Position numbers and translations under genes: made by a program | The notes under the pieces: model-generated | Databases searched by the model: none | The model's input: the letters and a program-made list of their open reading frames with translations, nothing else | What the model was told of the DNA's origin: nothing | Origin: Bacterioplanoides pacificum | Lineage (GTDB): Bacteria; Pseudomonadota; Gammaproteobacteria; Pseudomonadales; Oceanobacteraceae | DNA length: 64,000 nucleotides | Assembly (NCBI RefSeq): GCF_042648445.1 | Contig: NZ_JBHRYB010000003.1 | Location: 62,001 to 126,000 of the forward strand | Direction of reading: 5' to 3' | Shown here: piece after piece, positions 25,175 through 34,480 of the stretch | How positions within the stretch are numbered: the first letter of the stretch is position 1 | Layout: each line of letters starts with the position of its first letter

Positions 25175-25666
25175 TTATGACAGATCCGGTAAAAATTCAA
25201 ACGCTGTGTCGACATGTCCATATTGTAGGCAATGATCCAGCCAATCAGCCAGAAAACGGTTTAGCTGCAGTTTTTCGTCCGGCAGACGCATGGTCGGATT
25301 GGGATACTGGTAACGTCCCTCAAAGCGCCGCTGATTCTGGTAACTCAATACTTCCGCCATATTGGCATCATGATACAACCGCACCTGCATCCGCGGTGGC
25401 TGAATCCATTCCGGGCTCAGCCCCTGCTGTACCAGTTGCAACATGGTGGTATAGGGGTGCACCTCTTCAACCCGGATGACTACCCGGGCCTGATGCGACG
25501 AACCGGAGCTGATCACAAACACACGTTCGGCCCCTGCTTCCATATCCGGAAACAGCTTCAGAAAGCGCAGGTAATTTTTCTCCGCCAGCGAAGATAACTG
25601 CTGCAAGTCGGGCACATAACGTTTTTTCTTCAGCAAAGGCTCCTCCCCTGTCGTGCTGATGGTCAT
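25175..25666 (-). CDS. yqiB: DUF1249 protein (YqiB family)
   Basis: A 163-residue cytoplasmic protein with the DUF1249 pattern: KKRYVPDLQQLSSLAEKNYL near the start, VVIRVEEVHPYTTML, QVRLYHDANMAEVLSYQ and PNPTMRLPDEKLQLNRFLADW near the end. The family is found next to nudF and cpdA in gammaproteobacteria and has no established activity. The next gene downstream is cpdA, 135 nt away. Confidence 0.9.
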   Translation of the reverse strand: MTISTTGEEPLLKKKRYVPDLQQLSSLAEKNYLRFLKLFPDMEAGAERVFVISSGSSHQARVVIRVEEVHPYTTMLQLVQQGLSPEWIQPPRMQVRLYHDANMAEVLSYQNQRRFEGRYQYPNPTMRLPDEKLQLNRFLADWLDHCLQYGHVDTAFEFLPDLS

Positions 25667-25758
25667 CTGGCAGAGAAGCCTAACGAATCACCGCCAGCGG
25701 TGCCAGACAAAGAATAAATCCAGCTAACCAGCGGGCTATCTATATTCAGAATACCGAT

Positions 25759-26394
25759 TTATTCAGCCCCGCTCAGTTCGCTATGGTGAATCTTCAACCA
25801 CTGCAGCGCCATAATAGTGGCCGCATTATTAATGCAACCTGACTCAACCGCCTGATAAGCCTGGGGGAAGCTCAGCGTGTGCAGACGAATGTCTTCATTT
25901 TCATCTTCCAGGCCATGAATACCTGCAACCCCCTGGCTGTCGATCAGGCCGCAATACAGCTGCACCCGCTCACTGGTACCACCCGGCGACACCCAATAAT
26001 TGCAAATCGGAATCAGCTGATAGAACTGACAGCCGGCTTCTTCTTCAGTTTCACGTTCTGCCACCTGTTGATAACTTTCCCCGGCTTCCACCATGCCGGC
26101 CACCAGCTCCAGTAACCAGGGCGAACGTTCATCCGCCAGCGCACCGGGGCGAAACTGCTCAGCCAACACCACACAGTCGCGCTGCGGATCGTATAACAAC
26201 ACACACACGGCTTCACCCCGTTCAAATAATTCGCGGGTAAACGGGCCACTCCAGCTACCGTCAAAACGTTTGTGACGCAGGGTTAACTTGTCCACCGCGA
26301 AAAAACCATCAAAAACGCGCTTATTGTCTACGATCTCAACATCGGCACCGCTATACTCAGGCGCAGCCAGTTGATTCTTCGGTTGGGTGTTCAT
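25759..26394 (-). CDS. nudF: ADP-ribose pyrophosphatase
   Basis: A 211-residue Nudix hydrolase with the complete Nudix box GMVEAGESYQQVAE followed by RETEEEAG, and the N-terminal dimer-swap strands of ADP-ribose pyrophosphatases (EIVDNKRVFDGFFAVDKLTL). It cleaves ADP-ribose to AMP and ribose 5-phosphate. Located divergently from tolC, as in E. coli and Pseudomonas. Confidence 0.94.
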   Translation of the reverse strand: MNTQPKNQLAAPEYSGADVEIVDNKRVFDGFFAVDKLTLRHKRFDGSWSGPFTRELFERGEAVCVLLYDPQRDCVVLAEQFRPGALADERSPWLLELVAGMVEAGESYQQVAERETEEEAGCQFYQLIPICNYWVSPGGTSERVQLYCGLIDSQGVAGIHGLEDENEDIRLHTLSFPQAYQAVESGCINNAATIMALQWLKIHHSELSGAE

Positions 26395-26567
26395 TACTTG
26401 ACCTACCTATATAACTAGAGAAGAATATCAGACTTAGCTAATATTCAACGGAACTACTGTACAGTCTGTTTTCATTGCCGGAACAATGAAGGCATTTTGA
26501 GCAGTATTTATTCTGTTAGAATGACAACTTTATTCACATGGCTGCCAAAGCAAAGGCCCGAAACAAT

Positions 26568-27869
26568 ATGAAAAAATTACTGACTCTCAGTGCTGCGATT
26601 CTGGCATCCAGCCTGTCAAACGCCGCCGACCTTAGCACCATTTATCAACAAGCGGCCAGCAACGATGCCCAAATCGCTGCCGCCCGCGCCACCCGCGAAG
26701 CGAACAGCTACAACGTCGGCACCGCCCGCGGTGCCTTATTGCCACAAGCGAACATCAGCTACAGCCAGACCGAAGTAGACGGCGAATCTGCCGGGCAGGA
26801 TTTCGACTACGATCAGGCACAACTGCAGATTCAGGCCAGTCAGACTCTGTTTAACCTGAACGCCTGGTATACCTATCAGGCAGCGTCTTCCGGTGATGAA
26901 GCCGCGGCTCTGCAACTGCAATTAGCCGAGCAGCAACTGCTGCTGCGCACCGCCCAGTCTTACTTCAATGTACTGCGTGCCAAAGATAATCTGTCAGCCG
27001 CTCAGGCCGAAGAAAAAGCAGTGAAACGCTCACTGGAGCAAACCAAACAACGCTTTGATGTCGGCCTGATCGCCATCACCGATGTCCATGAAGCACAAGC
27101 CGGATACGACCTGACCGCCGTCAACCTGCTGGGCCAGGAAGCTAGCCTCGACATCAGTTACGAAGCACTGGAACAGTTAACCGGACAGCGTTTTGATACG
27201 GTATCGCCATTACGCGATGACGTATCGCTGGAGATGCCTCAACCAACCCAGGTCGAGCCCTGGGTAGAATCCGGTCTGGCCAAATACGTTGGTCTGCGGC
27301 TGGCAGAAACCAACAAAGATGCGGTACGTCTGCAACGTAATGCTACCCGTTCGAACCATCTGCCAACGGTTAAACTGATTGGCAGTTATTCCGATGGCGA
27401 CCAGTTTATTCCAACCGCAGGCGGTACCGTCGACACCACCAGTACTGCCATTGGTTTCCAGGTTTCTATGCCATTACTGGCCGGCGGCTCGTTATACAGC
27501 CAGAGCAAACAGGCGGCTAAACAATACGCCTCCGCCGAATACCAGCTGGAAGGCGAACGCCGTAACATGAAGCAGAACATCCGCAGCCTGTTCCGCAAAG
27601 TGAAAACCGATGTGCTGAACGTAAAAGCGCGCAAGCAGGCGATTGTTTCTGCCGAAAGTGCACTGGAAGCAACCCAGACCGGTTATAAAGTCGGTACCCG
27701 GAACATCGTTGAAGTACTGAATGCTCAGCGTACTCTGTACCAGGCACAGCGCGACTACGCTAATGCCCGTTACGACTATATTCAGGACCTGCTGAACCTG
27801 AAGTTCTTCGCCGGAACACTGAACGAAAAAGACATCCAGCAGTTAAACGGCTGGCTGGTTCAGGGCTGA
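26568..27869 (+). CDS. tolC: TolC-family outer membrane efflux channel
   Basis: A 433-residue outer-membrane factor: signal peptide MKKLLTLSAAILASSLSNAA, then two OEP repeats of about 200 residues each (LSTIYQQAASNDAQIAAARA and the internal repeat starting around GLAKYVGLRLAETNKDAV). The end of the second coiled coil has YKVGTRNIVEVLNAQRTLYQAQRDY, highly typical of TolC. It forms the trimeric exit duct for drug pumps and type I secretion, and could serve the HasD/HasE exporter encoded near 57000, which has no outer-membrane partner in its own cluster. The ATG at 26568 is preferred over the in-frame ATG at 26538 because the signal peptide starts there. Confidence 0.95.
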   Translation: MKKLLTLSAAILASSLSNAADLSTIYQQAASNDAQIAAARATREANSYNVGTARGALLPQANISYSQTEVDGESAGQDFDYDQAQLQIQASQTLFNLNAWYTYQAASSGDEAAALQLQLAEQQLLLRTAQSYFNVLRAKDNLSAAQAEEKAVKRSLEQTKQRFDVGLIAITDVHEAQAGYDLTAVNLLGQEASLDISYEALEQLTGQRFDTVSPLRDDVSLEMPQPTQVEPWVESGLAKYVGLRLAETNKDAVRLQRNATRSNHLPTVKLIGSYSDGDQFIPTAGGTVDTTSTAIGFQVSMPLLAGGSLYSQSKQAAKQYASAEYQLEGERRNMKQNIRSLFRKVKTDVLNVKARKQAIVSAESALEATQTGYKVGTRNIVEVLNAQRTLYQAQRDYANARYDYIQDLLNLKFFAGTLNEKDIQQLNGWLVQG

Positions 27870-27926
27870 TCAGCGCCCTTTTCGCTACAGAAAAAACCGC
27901 AGCCTGGCTGCGGTCAGGCTGTTTAC

Positions 27927-27960
27927 AAACCCTAGCCCCTAAGCTGGGGTTTATCGTTTT
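27927..27960 (+). terminator. Terminator after tolC
   Basis: AAACCCTAGC and GCTGGGGTTT pair (one G-U) around a CCCTAA loop, followed by ATCGTTTT. A separate short hairpin (ACCGCAG/CTGCGGT) lies just before it at 27896-27914. Confidence 0.7.
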
Positions 27961-28088
27961 AGCGGCCTTGCCAGCCTACTCGAAGCTGCAGATTAAATAC
28001 CCACCGAGCACTGCCGTTTTGGCTGATAGTCTCATACGTGCCTGTTACTGTGATCACTCTGTTCTTGAATGCAGACGGGCGCCGGCGA

Positions 28089-28346
28089 TCAGGCGTTTTG
28101 TTGTTCGATAAAACGCTTCATATGAAAGATACCAAACACAAAAATCTGCAGCGCATCAGCAACCGGGTTGCTGCTGCGTTGTTTCAGCGACAGCCAGAAA
28201 TACGCCACTTCCAGCACATGAATAACGGCCACCGCCAGACCAACCTGAGGCAACAATCCTAACCAGCCTTGCCAGCCCTGAACCTGAGCCATAACAACCA
28301 GCAGCCAGAACACCACGGTGGCGGCTTTATTGAGTGCGATAAACAT
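28089..28346 (-). CDS. DUF1145 small membrane protein (YhhL-like)
   Basis: An 85-residue protein with two or three hydrophobic helices (AATVVFWLLVVMAQV; LLPQVGLAVAVIHVLEVAYF) and a C-terminal LQIFVFGIFHMK, the hallmark of DUF1145 proteins of pseudomonads. Family function is unknown. It is divergent from ubiE across about 240 nt, where I see no further gene. Confidence 0.8.
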   Translation of the reverse strand: MFIALNKAATVVFWLLVVMAQVQGWQGWLGLLPQVGLAVAVIHVLEVAYFWLSLKQRSSNPVADALQIFVFGIFHMKRFIEQQNA

Positions 28347-28582
28347 AATGAAATACCTTGATTAACAGCGTGTAAGATCACGCCCGCAGGCGCCATGGTC
28401 GCAGCTTGCCGCAGGCACCACAAGCTGCACAGGTGGAATCGCGACAACCGCCATCTGCGGGCTGCCGACGGTAGCTGATGCAGCGCAAGACATTCGTCCG
28501 GGCAACCGCTAAAATGGCGGCAATTTTCATTTTGTCCGTTCTGTGAACAGCGCAGGCGGCCGATCAGTCAGAGAAGGTCGAC

Positions 28583-29329
28583 ATGTCAGACAACAAAACC
28601 CACTTTGGTTATCAGACCGTAGACAGCGACAAGAAACAGGAAATGGTGGCCGATGTTTTCCATTCGGTAGCCGCCAAATACGATGTCATGAACGACCTGA
28701 TGTCGTTTGGTATTCATCGCCTGTGGAAACGTTTCACCATCGATATGAGTGGTGTACGCCCGGGCGACAAAGTGCTCGACCTGGCAGGCGGCACCGGTGA
28801 CCTGACCAAAAAATTCGCCAAAATTGTCGGCCCGTCCGGCGGTGTGGTATTGGCGGATATCAACTCATCGATGCTTAACGTCGGCCGCGACCGGCTGACC
28901 GATCAGGGGTATGTTGGCAATATCGAATACGTCCAGGCGAATGCCGAATGCCTGCCCTTCGAAGACAACAGCTTTGATGTCATCACCATCGCTTTTGGTC
29001 TGCGCAACGTCACCGATAAAGACAAAGCGTTACGCTCTATGGCGCGGGTGCTTAAACCCGGCGGCCGCTTACTGGTGCTGGAATTCTCCAAACCCACCAA
29101 CCCGCTGATGAGCAAGGCTTACGATTTGTATTCATTTACCGCGTTGCCATTTATGGGCAAGCTGGTGACCAACGACGCCGACAGCTACAAATACCTGGCC
29201 GAATCCATCCGTATGCACCCGGATCAGGAAACCCTGAAAAGCATGATGGAAAACGCAGGCCTGGTGCGTTGCAGCTTCCATAACATGACCAGTGGCGTGG
29301 TGGCCTTACACCGCGGCATCAAACCCTGA
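28583..29329 (+). CDS. ubiE: Ubiquinone/menaquinone biosynthesis C-methyltransferase
   Basis: A 248-residue SAM methyltransferase: THFGYQTVDSDKKQEMVADVFHSVA near the N-terminus covers the UbiE signature, motif I is VLDLAGGTGDLT, and RVLKPGGRLLVLEFSKP closes the core. It C-methylates 2-polyprenyl-6-methoxy-benzoquinol (ubiquinone) and demethylmenaquinol. GAGAAGG precedes the ATG. First of the ubiE-ubiJ-ubiB operon, with only 1 nt before ubiJ. Confidence 0.96.
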   Translation: MSDNKTHFGYQTVDSDKKQEMVADVFHSVAAKYDVMNDLMSFGIHRLWKRFTIDMSGVRPGDKVLDLAGGTGDLTKKFAKIVGPSGGVVLADINSSMLNVGRDRLTDQGYVGNIEYVQANAECLPFEDNSFDVITIAFGLRNVTDKDKALRSMARVLKPGGRLLVLEFSKPTNPLMSKAYDLYSFTALPFMGKLVTNDADSYKYLAESIRMHPDQETLKSMMENAGLVRCSFHNMTSGVVALHRGIKP

Positions 29330-29330
29330 G

Positions 29331-30002
29331 ATGGCGTTGCTGCAAGCGCTGGCCAGCCAACTGGCCAACCATGCCACCCTGTCGCACAGTCTGCTGATTC
29401 CGCTGGAAGCCAGTGTTAATCAGTTACTGAAGCAGGATCCGGTGGCGCTACAACACATCGCAGCGGAAGCCGGGCGGCTGGTCTGCATCGAAGTGAACGA
29501 TATTCAGCCACTGTATATTCGGCTGCTCAATCAGGGCGTGGCCTTCAGCTTCCGTAACGAAGCCCGGCCCGACGTCATCATGCGTGGTTCGCTGGCCGAT
29601 TTTAAAGCGCTGGCCAGAGCCGGCGATAAAGCCAATCAACTGATCAACAGCGCCATCGATATGGACGGCGATAGTGAGCTGTCGATTCGCCTGACCCGAC
29701 TGGTGCAGCAGCTTGATATCGATTGGGAAGCCCTGATTCAGCCACTCACCGGCAGCCTGCTAGCACATCAGCTGGGGAAAAGCGTTCGTGGTTTATTTCG
29801 CTGGGGTAAGTCCAGCGCCTCCACTTACCGCGTTGCCGCCAAAGACTACCTTGAAGACGAAGCGCAGCTGGTAACGCCACAACCATTACTTGATCAGTTT
29901 GCCGATGAGGTTGATGAGCTGCGCTTTGCCAGCGACCGACTACAGGCCCGCCTGGATCAGCTGCAGGCCCGGCAACAGGCCAGCGACGACCCTCAACACT
30001 AA
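29331..30002 (+). CDS. ubiJ: Ubiquinone biosynthesis accessory factor UbiJ (SCP2 domain)
   Basis: A 223-residue protein with an N-terminal SCP2-type lipid-binding fold (residues about 15-115: LVCIEVNDIQPLYIRLLNQG, DVIMRGSLADFKALA) and a C-terminal coiled coil (RLQARLDQLQARQQA). UbiJ scaffolds the soluble Ubi metabolon and binds quinone intermediates. The frame opens inside ubiE, but the ATG at 29331 follows the ubiE stop directly and gives MALLQAL, the expected start. Between ubiE and ubiB, the standard order. Confidence 0.92.
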   Translation: MALLQALASQLANHATLSHSLLIPLEASVNQLLKQDPVALQHIAAEAGRLVCIEVNDIQPLYIRLLNQGVAFSFRNEARPDVIMRGSLADFKALARAGDKANQLINSAIDMDGDSELSIRLTRLVQQLDIDWEALIQPLTGSLLAHQLGKSVRGLFRWGKSSASTYRVAAKDYLEDEAQLVTPQPLLDQFADEVDELRFASDRLQARLDQLQARQQASDDPQH

Positions 30003-30025
30003 ACCCGTTATTCAGGAATTCCTTT

Positions 30026-31678
30026 ATGGCCAACCTCTGGCGCCTGTGGAAAATTCTTTTTATCTTCACCCGCTACCGCCTGGATAGCCTGGTGCCGGTC
30101 GAACAGTTACCGCTGTCGTTGCGTATTGCTCTGTGGCTCGCTCCCTGGCGCCTGAATCCGGTACCCGGCAAACTCAGCCGCGGTGCACGTTTACGTCTGG
30201 CGCTGGAAGCACTGGGCCCCATCTTTGTGAAATTCGGCCAGATTCTGTCGACCCGGCCGGATCTGGTACCGGACGATATCGTCGCCGAATTGCGCCGCCT
30301 GCAGGACGATGTACCACCGTTCGACAGCGACACAGCGATCGCTCTGATCGAAGATCAGCTGGGCCAGAAAATCGAACAGTTATTCTCCGAATTCTCCGCC
30401 AAGCCACTGGCGTCGGCTTCCATCGCTCAGGTGCATGCCGCCCGCCTGCCACAGGACAGTGAACATGGTGACCAGGAAGTGGTGGTCAAAGTGGTACGTC
30501 CGGGGATCGAACACACCATCGAACGCGATCTGCAGTTACTCGAATTTATGGCCCGGCTGCTGGTGAAATATTCCGCCGAAGGGCGCCGCCTGAAGCCGCT
30601 GGAAGTGGTGGAAGACTACCGCCATACCATTTATGGCGAGCTGAACCTGCAGATTGAAGCCTCCAACGCCACCCAGCTGAAGCGCAACTTTGCCGACTCT
30701 GAACTGCTGTATATGCCGGAAGTGTATTGGGAATATTGCCGCAATAAAGTCATGGTAAGCGAGCGGATTTATGGCATACCGGTAGCTGATGTGGGTCAGC
30801 TGCAGGCGCAGAATACCAACATGAAGCTGCTTGCCGAACGGGGTGTGGAAATCTTTTTTACCCAGGTATTCCGCGACAGCTTTTTCCATGCCGATATGCA
30901 TCCGGGCAATATCTTTGTCGCCCGGCATAACCCGCAACAACCACAATACATCGCCATCGACTGCGGTATTGTCGGCAGTCTGACGGAAGAAGATCAGCAC
31001 TACCTGGCGATGAACCTGCTGGCCTTTTTTAATCAGGATTACCATCAGGTTGCACAACTGCATATCGACTCCGGCTGGGTGCCCCCAAGCACCAAGGTGC
31101 ATGAATTTGCTGCCGCTATCCGCAGCGTGTGTGAACCTATCTTTGATAAACCGCTGGCCGAGATTTCCTTTGGCCAGGTGTTGATCCAGCTGTTCAGCAC
31201 CGCCCGGCGTTTTAATATGGAAGTCCAGCCACAACTGGTACTGCTGCAGAAAACCCTGCTCAACATCGAAGGCCTGGGGCGCCAGCTGTATCCACAACTC
31301 GATTTATGGAGTACCGCCAAACCCTATCTGGAAGGCTGGATGCGCGACCGCTTTGGTCCGAAGGCGGCTTACAAAGAATTAAAGCGGCAACTGCCGGGCT
31401 GGATCGAAAAAGCCCCGCAGATCCCCGGTTTGGTACATGGTGCGTTATCGCGCCTGAACCACATGGACGAAAACCAGCAGGCATTGCACAACGAGTTGCT
31501 GCAACTGCGTGAAACCCTGCACCAGCAACGTAATCAGAAGCGCCATCAGACGCTGGGCACCCTGACTCTGGTCAGCGGTTTGTTCAGTTGGTGGCAGGCC
31601 TTCACACTCGGCATCCCGGAAGTGGCCGGCCTGGCAATCGCCGCCAGTGGCATCATCTGGTTGTTGCTGAAGGCCTGA
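30026..31678 (+). CDS. ubiB: Ubiquinone biosynthesis regulatory kinase-like protein UbiB
   Basis: A 550-residue atypical (ADCK/ABC1) kinase-like protein. It has the KxGQ motif (FVKFGQILSTRPDLVP), an Ala-rich nucleotide loop (PLASASIAQVHAARL), VVVKVVRPG, FHADMHPGNIF and IAIDCGIVG. Two C-terminal membrane helices (TLGTLTLVSGLFSWW..., VAGLAIAASGIIWLLL) anchor it. It promotes ubiquinone synthesis, probably by ATP-driven extraction of lipid precursors. GGAATTCC lies before the ATG. Confidence 0.95.
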   Translation: MANLWRLWKILFIFTRYRLDSLVPVEQLPLSLRIALWLAPWRLNPVPGKLSRGARLRLALEALGPIFVKFGQILSTRPDLVPDDIVAELRRLQDDVPPFDSDTAIALIEDQLGQKIEQLFSEFSAKPLASASIAQVHAARLPQDSEHGDQEVVVKVVRPGIEHTIERDLQLLEFMARLLVKYSAEGRRLKPLEVVEDYRHTIYGELNLQIEASNATQLKRNFADSELLYMPEVYWEYCRNKVMVSERIYGIPVADVGQLQAQNTNMKLLAERGVEIFFTQVFRDSFFHADMHPGNIFVARHNPQQPQYIAIDCGIVGSLTEEDQHYLAMNLLAFFNQDYHQVAQLHIDSGWVPPSTKVHEFAAAIRSVCEPIFDKPLAEISFGQVLIQLFSTARRFNMEVQPQLVLLQKTLLNIEGLGRQLYPQLDLWSTAKPYLEGWMRDRFGPKAAYKELKRQLPGWIEKAPQIPGLVHGALSRLNHMDENQQALHNELLQLRETLHQQRNQKRHQTLGTLTLVSGLFSWWQAFTLGIPEVAGLAIAASGIIWLLLKA

Positions 31679-31836
31679 CGACAGGTCGGGCATAGCAGGC
31701 ATAGTACCCGGCATTACCCGGCCGGGGTTATCTATTAACGGCTGTCCGTTGCCACGCCCACAAGGCCGCAGCAACCACAGCCCGCCGTGACGGTGTATCA
31801 CCACCACGGCACCAACGATTGTATCAGGAGCCAGTT

Positions 31837-33195
31837 ATGGCCAACTCTGCAACAGCCGTGGCTGACAGCCGCGGTGGTTTTACTTCCCGTACCGGTTTTA
31901 TTCTTGCTGCCGCCGGGTCTGCCATTGGTTTAGGCAATATCTGGGGTTTCCCAACCCAGGCGGCTGAAAACGGTGGCGGTGCTTTTCTGCTGATTTACCT
32001 GCTGATGGTGTTTGTACTGGCCTACCCGATGTTAGTCGCCGAACTGACCATTGGCCGGTTATCCCAACAAAATCCGATCAGTGCGTTACGCAATCTGGCC
32101 TCCGGTACGCTCGGCAAACGTTTTGCCAGCCTCGGCGGTGTATTAGGCGTGTGTGCCTTATCGCTGATTCTCAGCTTTTACGCCATTGTGGCCGGCTGGT
32201 TGGTGGCTTATATGCTGGCACCGGTATTCCAGTTACTCGGCCTGGAGGGATTGGCCAGCTGGTTTACCGAGTTTTCCGTCAGCCGCAACCTGCTGATGAT
32301 GCTGGTGATTATGTTGCTTACCATTTTTGTTGTGCGTGATGGTGTCAGCGCCGGTATCGAGCGTTGGTCAAAACGGTTGATGCCAACTCTGCTGGCGTTG
32401 CTGGTATTACTGGCGATTTATATCCTCGGTCAGCCCGGTGCCATGGACGGTCTGCGCATGTATCTGTTGCCGGATTTCAGCCAGCTGTCGCCGCAAATGC
32501 TGGTCAGTGCCATGGGGCAGGCCTTCTTTTCGTTGTCGCTGGGGGTCACCGGCATGATGGTGTACGGCAGCTATCTCTCAAAGCAGGAGAACCTGCCGGC
32601 CACCGCCGCCGTGGTCGCCGGACTGGATACCTTTGTCGCCTTTCTCGCCGGCTTGCTGATTATCCCGGCGATGTTTGTCGCCCAGCAAAACGGAGTCACT
32701 ATTTATGCCGAAGATGGCAGCCTGCTGTCCTCTGACACCCTGGTGTTTACTGTTCTGCCGGCCATGTTCGACACCATGGGCGCTGCCGGCCCCTTTATCG
32801 CCATCGGCTTTTTTGCGCTGTTAACCATCGCCGCCATCACCTCCACCATTTCCATGCTGGAGTCACCGGTGAACATGGCCTGTGAACAGTTTAATCAGCC
32901 GCGGCGTAAAATGAGCTGGCTCACCGGCGCCGTGATCACACTGATTTCGGCACTGATTATTCTTAACTTTAAAGCGTTGTTCGGGCTGGTGATTACCGCC
33001 ACCACGGTATATGCCCAGCCGCTGCTGGCGATGTTATACAGCCTGTTGCTGATGTGGGTACTGAAACGCGACCGGCTGCTGAAAGAGCTGCAACAGGGTA
33101 ACCCGCAGCTGGAGCAAACACTGTTCTGGAAAATCTGGCCGGCGTACGTCAAGTTCATTTGCCCGCTGATGATACTGTTGGTATTCATCAACTGA
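31837..33195 (+). CDS. Sodium-dependent transporter of the neurotransmitter-symporter (NSS) family
   Basis: A 452-residue LeuT-fold protein with about 11-12 membrane segments. TM1 has the family signature FILAAAGSAIGLGNIWGFP; the usual next Arg is Thr here. ENGGGAFLLIYL follows, and GQAFFSLSLGVTGMMVYGSY resembles TM6. It probably takes up an amino acid or similar osmolyte with Na+. The substrate is not predictable. AGGAG precedes the ATG at 31837. It is inserted between ubiB and hisI. Confidence 0.9.
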   Translation: MANSATAVADSRGGFTSRTGFILAAAGSAIGLGNIWGFPTQAAENGGGAFLLIYLLMVFVLAYPMLVAELTIGRLSQQNPISALRNLASGTLGKRFASLGGVLGVCALSLILSFYAIVAGWLVAYMLAPVFQLLGLEGLASWFTEFSVSRNLLMMLVIMLLTIFVVRDGVSAGIERWSKRLMPTLLALLVLLAIYILGQPGAMDGLRMYLLPDFSQLSPQMLVSAMGQAFFSLSLGVTGMMVYGSYLSKQENLPATAAVVAGLDTFVAFLAGLLIIPAMFVAQQNGVTIYAEDGSLLSSDTLVFTVLPAMFDTMGAAGPFIAIGFFALLTIAAITSTISMLESPVNMACEQFNQPRRKMSWLTGAVITLISALIILNFKALFGLVITATTVYAQPLLAMLYSLLLMWVLKRDRLLKELQQGNPQLEQTLFWKIWPAYVKFICPLMILLVFIN

Positions 33196-33259
33196 GTCAG
33201 CGCGTGCCAACTTCCGCTACGGCGTGCCATGGGTTATCCTGCTTCGCCTGAATTTTTAT

Positions 33260-33281
33260 CTGCCGGCGCAGCCGCCGGCAG
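33260..33281. repeat. Inverted repeat between the NSS transporter and hisI
   Basis: CTGCCGGCG and CGCCGGCAG are perfectly complementary with a 4-nt loop. It may cap the 3' end of the transporter mRNA. The following sequence lacks a clear T-run, so intrinsic termination is doubtful. Confidence 0.4.
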
Positions 33282-33305
33282 TCCATTGTTGTAACAGAGA
33301 TCAAC

Positions 33306-33686
33306 ATGAGCAACTGGTTAGATGCCGTAAAATGGGATACCGATGGCCTGGTGCCGGCGATCGCCCAGGATCATAAAAGCGGTCGTATCCTGATGATGGC
33401 CTGGATGAACCGCGAAGCGCTGGAGCTGACGGCCAGAGAAAAACGCGCCATTTATTATTCCCGCTCGCGTCAGAAATTATGGCGCAAAGGTGAAGAATCC
33501 GGCCATGTACAACAGTTGCACGAACTGCGCCTCGACTGCGACGCCGATGTGATTGTTATGCAGGTCGAACAGATCGGCGGCATCGCCTGTCATACCGGCC
33601 GCGAAAGCTGCTTTTATCAGGTGTACCAGGACGGCAACTGGGTTGCGGTTGACCCGGTGCTGAAAGATCCGACAGACATTTATTGA
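33306..33686 (+). CDS. hisI: Phosphoribosyl-AMP cyclohydrolase
   Basis: A 126-residue protein matching single-domain HisI: VKWDTDGLVPAIAQDHKSG, MMAWMNREAL, AIYYSRSRQKLWRKGEESGH, metal-site RLDCDADVIVM, ACHTGRESCFY. It catalyses the third step of histidine biosynthesis. hisE follows separately, as in pseudomonads; the enteric form is a hisIE fusion. An AGAGATCAAC ribosome-binding region lies just before the ATG. Confidence 0.95.
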   Translation: MSNWLDAVKWDTDGLVPAIAQDHKSGRILMMAWMNREALELTAREKRAIYYSRSRQKLWRKGEESGHVQQLHELRLDCDADVIVMQVEQIGGIACHTGRESCFYQVYQDGNWVAVDPVLKDPTDIY

Positions 33687-33738
33687 GTGCGCTCCGAGCA
33701 GCGTTTACATTCACAGAATTAACGAAACTGAAACAGCT

Positions 33739-34074
33739 ATGAGCGATATTCTCTCGGCTTTGGGTGACATCCTGGAAGAGCGCAAAGGCGCCGCCAAAGA
33801 TTCCTCTTACGTAGCCAGCCTGTACCATAAAGGCCTGAACAAGATTCTGGAAAAGGTCGGCGAAGAAGCCACCGAAACCATTCTGGCGGCTAAAGATGCA
33901 GAAACCAGTGGTGATAATCAGGACGTTATCTACGAGACCGCTGATTTATGGTTTCATAGCCTGGTCGCGCTGGCCAAGCTGGGCGAACGTCCGGAAGCTG
34001 TGATCAACGAGCTGGCACGCCGCTTTGATATGTCCGGCCTGGAAGAAAAAGCCTCACGGACCCCGAAAGACTGA
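33739..34074 (+). CDS. hisE: Phosphoribosyl-ATP pyrophosphatase
   Basis: A 111-residue all-alpha MazG-like enzyme: LGDILEERKGAAKDSSYVASL, KVGEEATETILAAKD (metal-binding Glu residues) and IYETADLWFHSLVALA. It catalyses the second step of histidine biosynthesis. It follows hisI by 52 nt. The next gene starts 16 nt after it. Confidence 0.95.
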   Translation: MSDILSALGDILEERKGAAKDSSYVASLYHKGLNKILEKVGEEATETILAAKDAETSGDNQDVIYETADLWFHSLVALAKLGERPEAVINELARRFDMSGLEEKASRTPKD

Positions 34075-34090
34075 ACACACAGGTAGCGTT

Positions 34091-34432
34091 ATGACTGACC
34101 ATGCCGATTGCTTATTCTGTAAACTGGTTGCCGGCGATATTCCCGCCAACGTGGTGTATGAAGACGACCAGTTGCTGGCATTCCATGATATCGCCCCGAA
34201 AGCCGACACCCATCTGCTGGTGATTCCCAAGCGTCATATCGTTAACCTGAACGACCTCAGCGCTAGCGACGCAGAGCTGATGTCGCACCTGATGTTAACC
34301 ATCCCGACCATCGCCAGGCAGCAGCAACTGACTGGCTTCCGCACCATCACCAATACCGGTGCCGAAGGTGGCCAGGAAGTATTTCATATGCATTTTCATA
34401 TTCTCGGCGGCGCTCAGCTGCCGGGGTTTTAA
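34091..34432 (+). CDS. HIT family protein (HinT-like)
   Basis: A 113-residue histidine-triad nucleotide hydrolase: CLFCKLVAGDIPANVVYED at the start (the C-x-x-C zinc pair), HDIAPKADTHLLVIPKRH and the triad HMHFHILGG. HinT-type enzymes cleave adenosine phosphoramidates and aminoacyl adenylates. The frame opens within hisE, but the ATG at 34091 after AGGTAGC gives the correct N-terminus. It lies between hisE and tatA, which are usually adjacent in pseudomonads. Confidence 0.9.
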   Translation: MTDHADCLFCKLVAGDIPANVVYEDDQLLAFHDIAPKADTHLLVIPKRHIVNLNDLSASDAELMSHLMLTIPTIARQQQLTGFRTITNTGAEGGQEVFHMHFHILGGAQLPGF

Positions 34433-34480
34433 GCGGACTTTTAACACTCGTAACGAGTACAACAATAAAGAGGTAAACCC

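Noticed and set aside
30536..31297. 253-codon minus-strand frame inside ubiB
   Set aside because: The plus strand encodes UbiB with all motifs; the minus frame is a shadow without a known domain.
31679..31836. CCCGGC/GCCGGG repeats between ubiB and the NSS transporter as a terminator
   Set aside because: The pairing is short and overlapping, with no T-run; too weak to annotate as a terminator.
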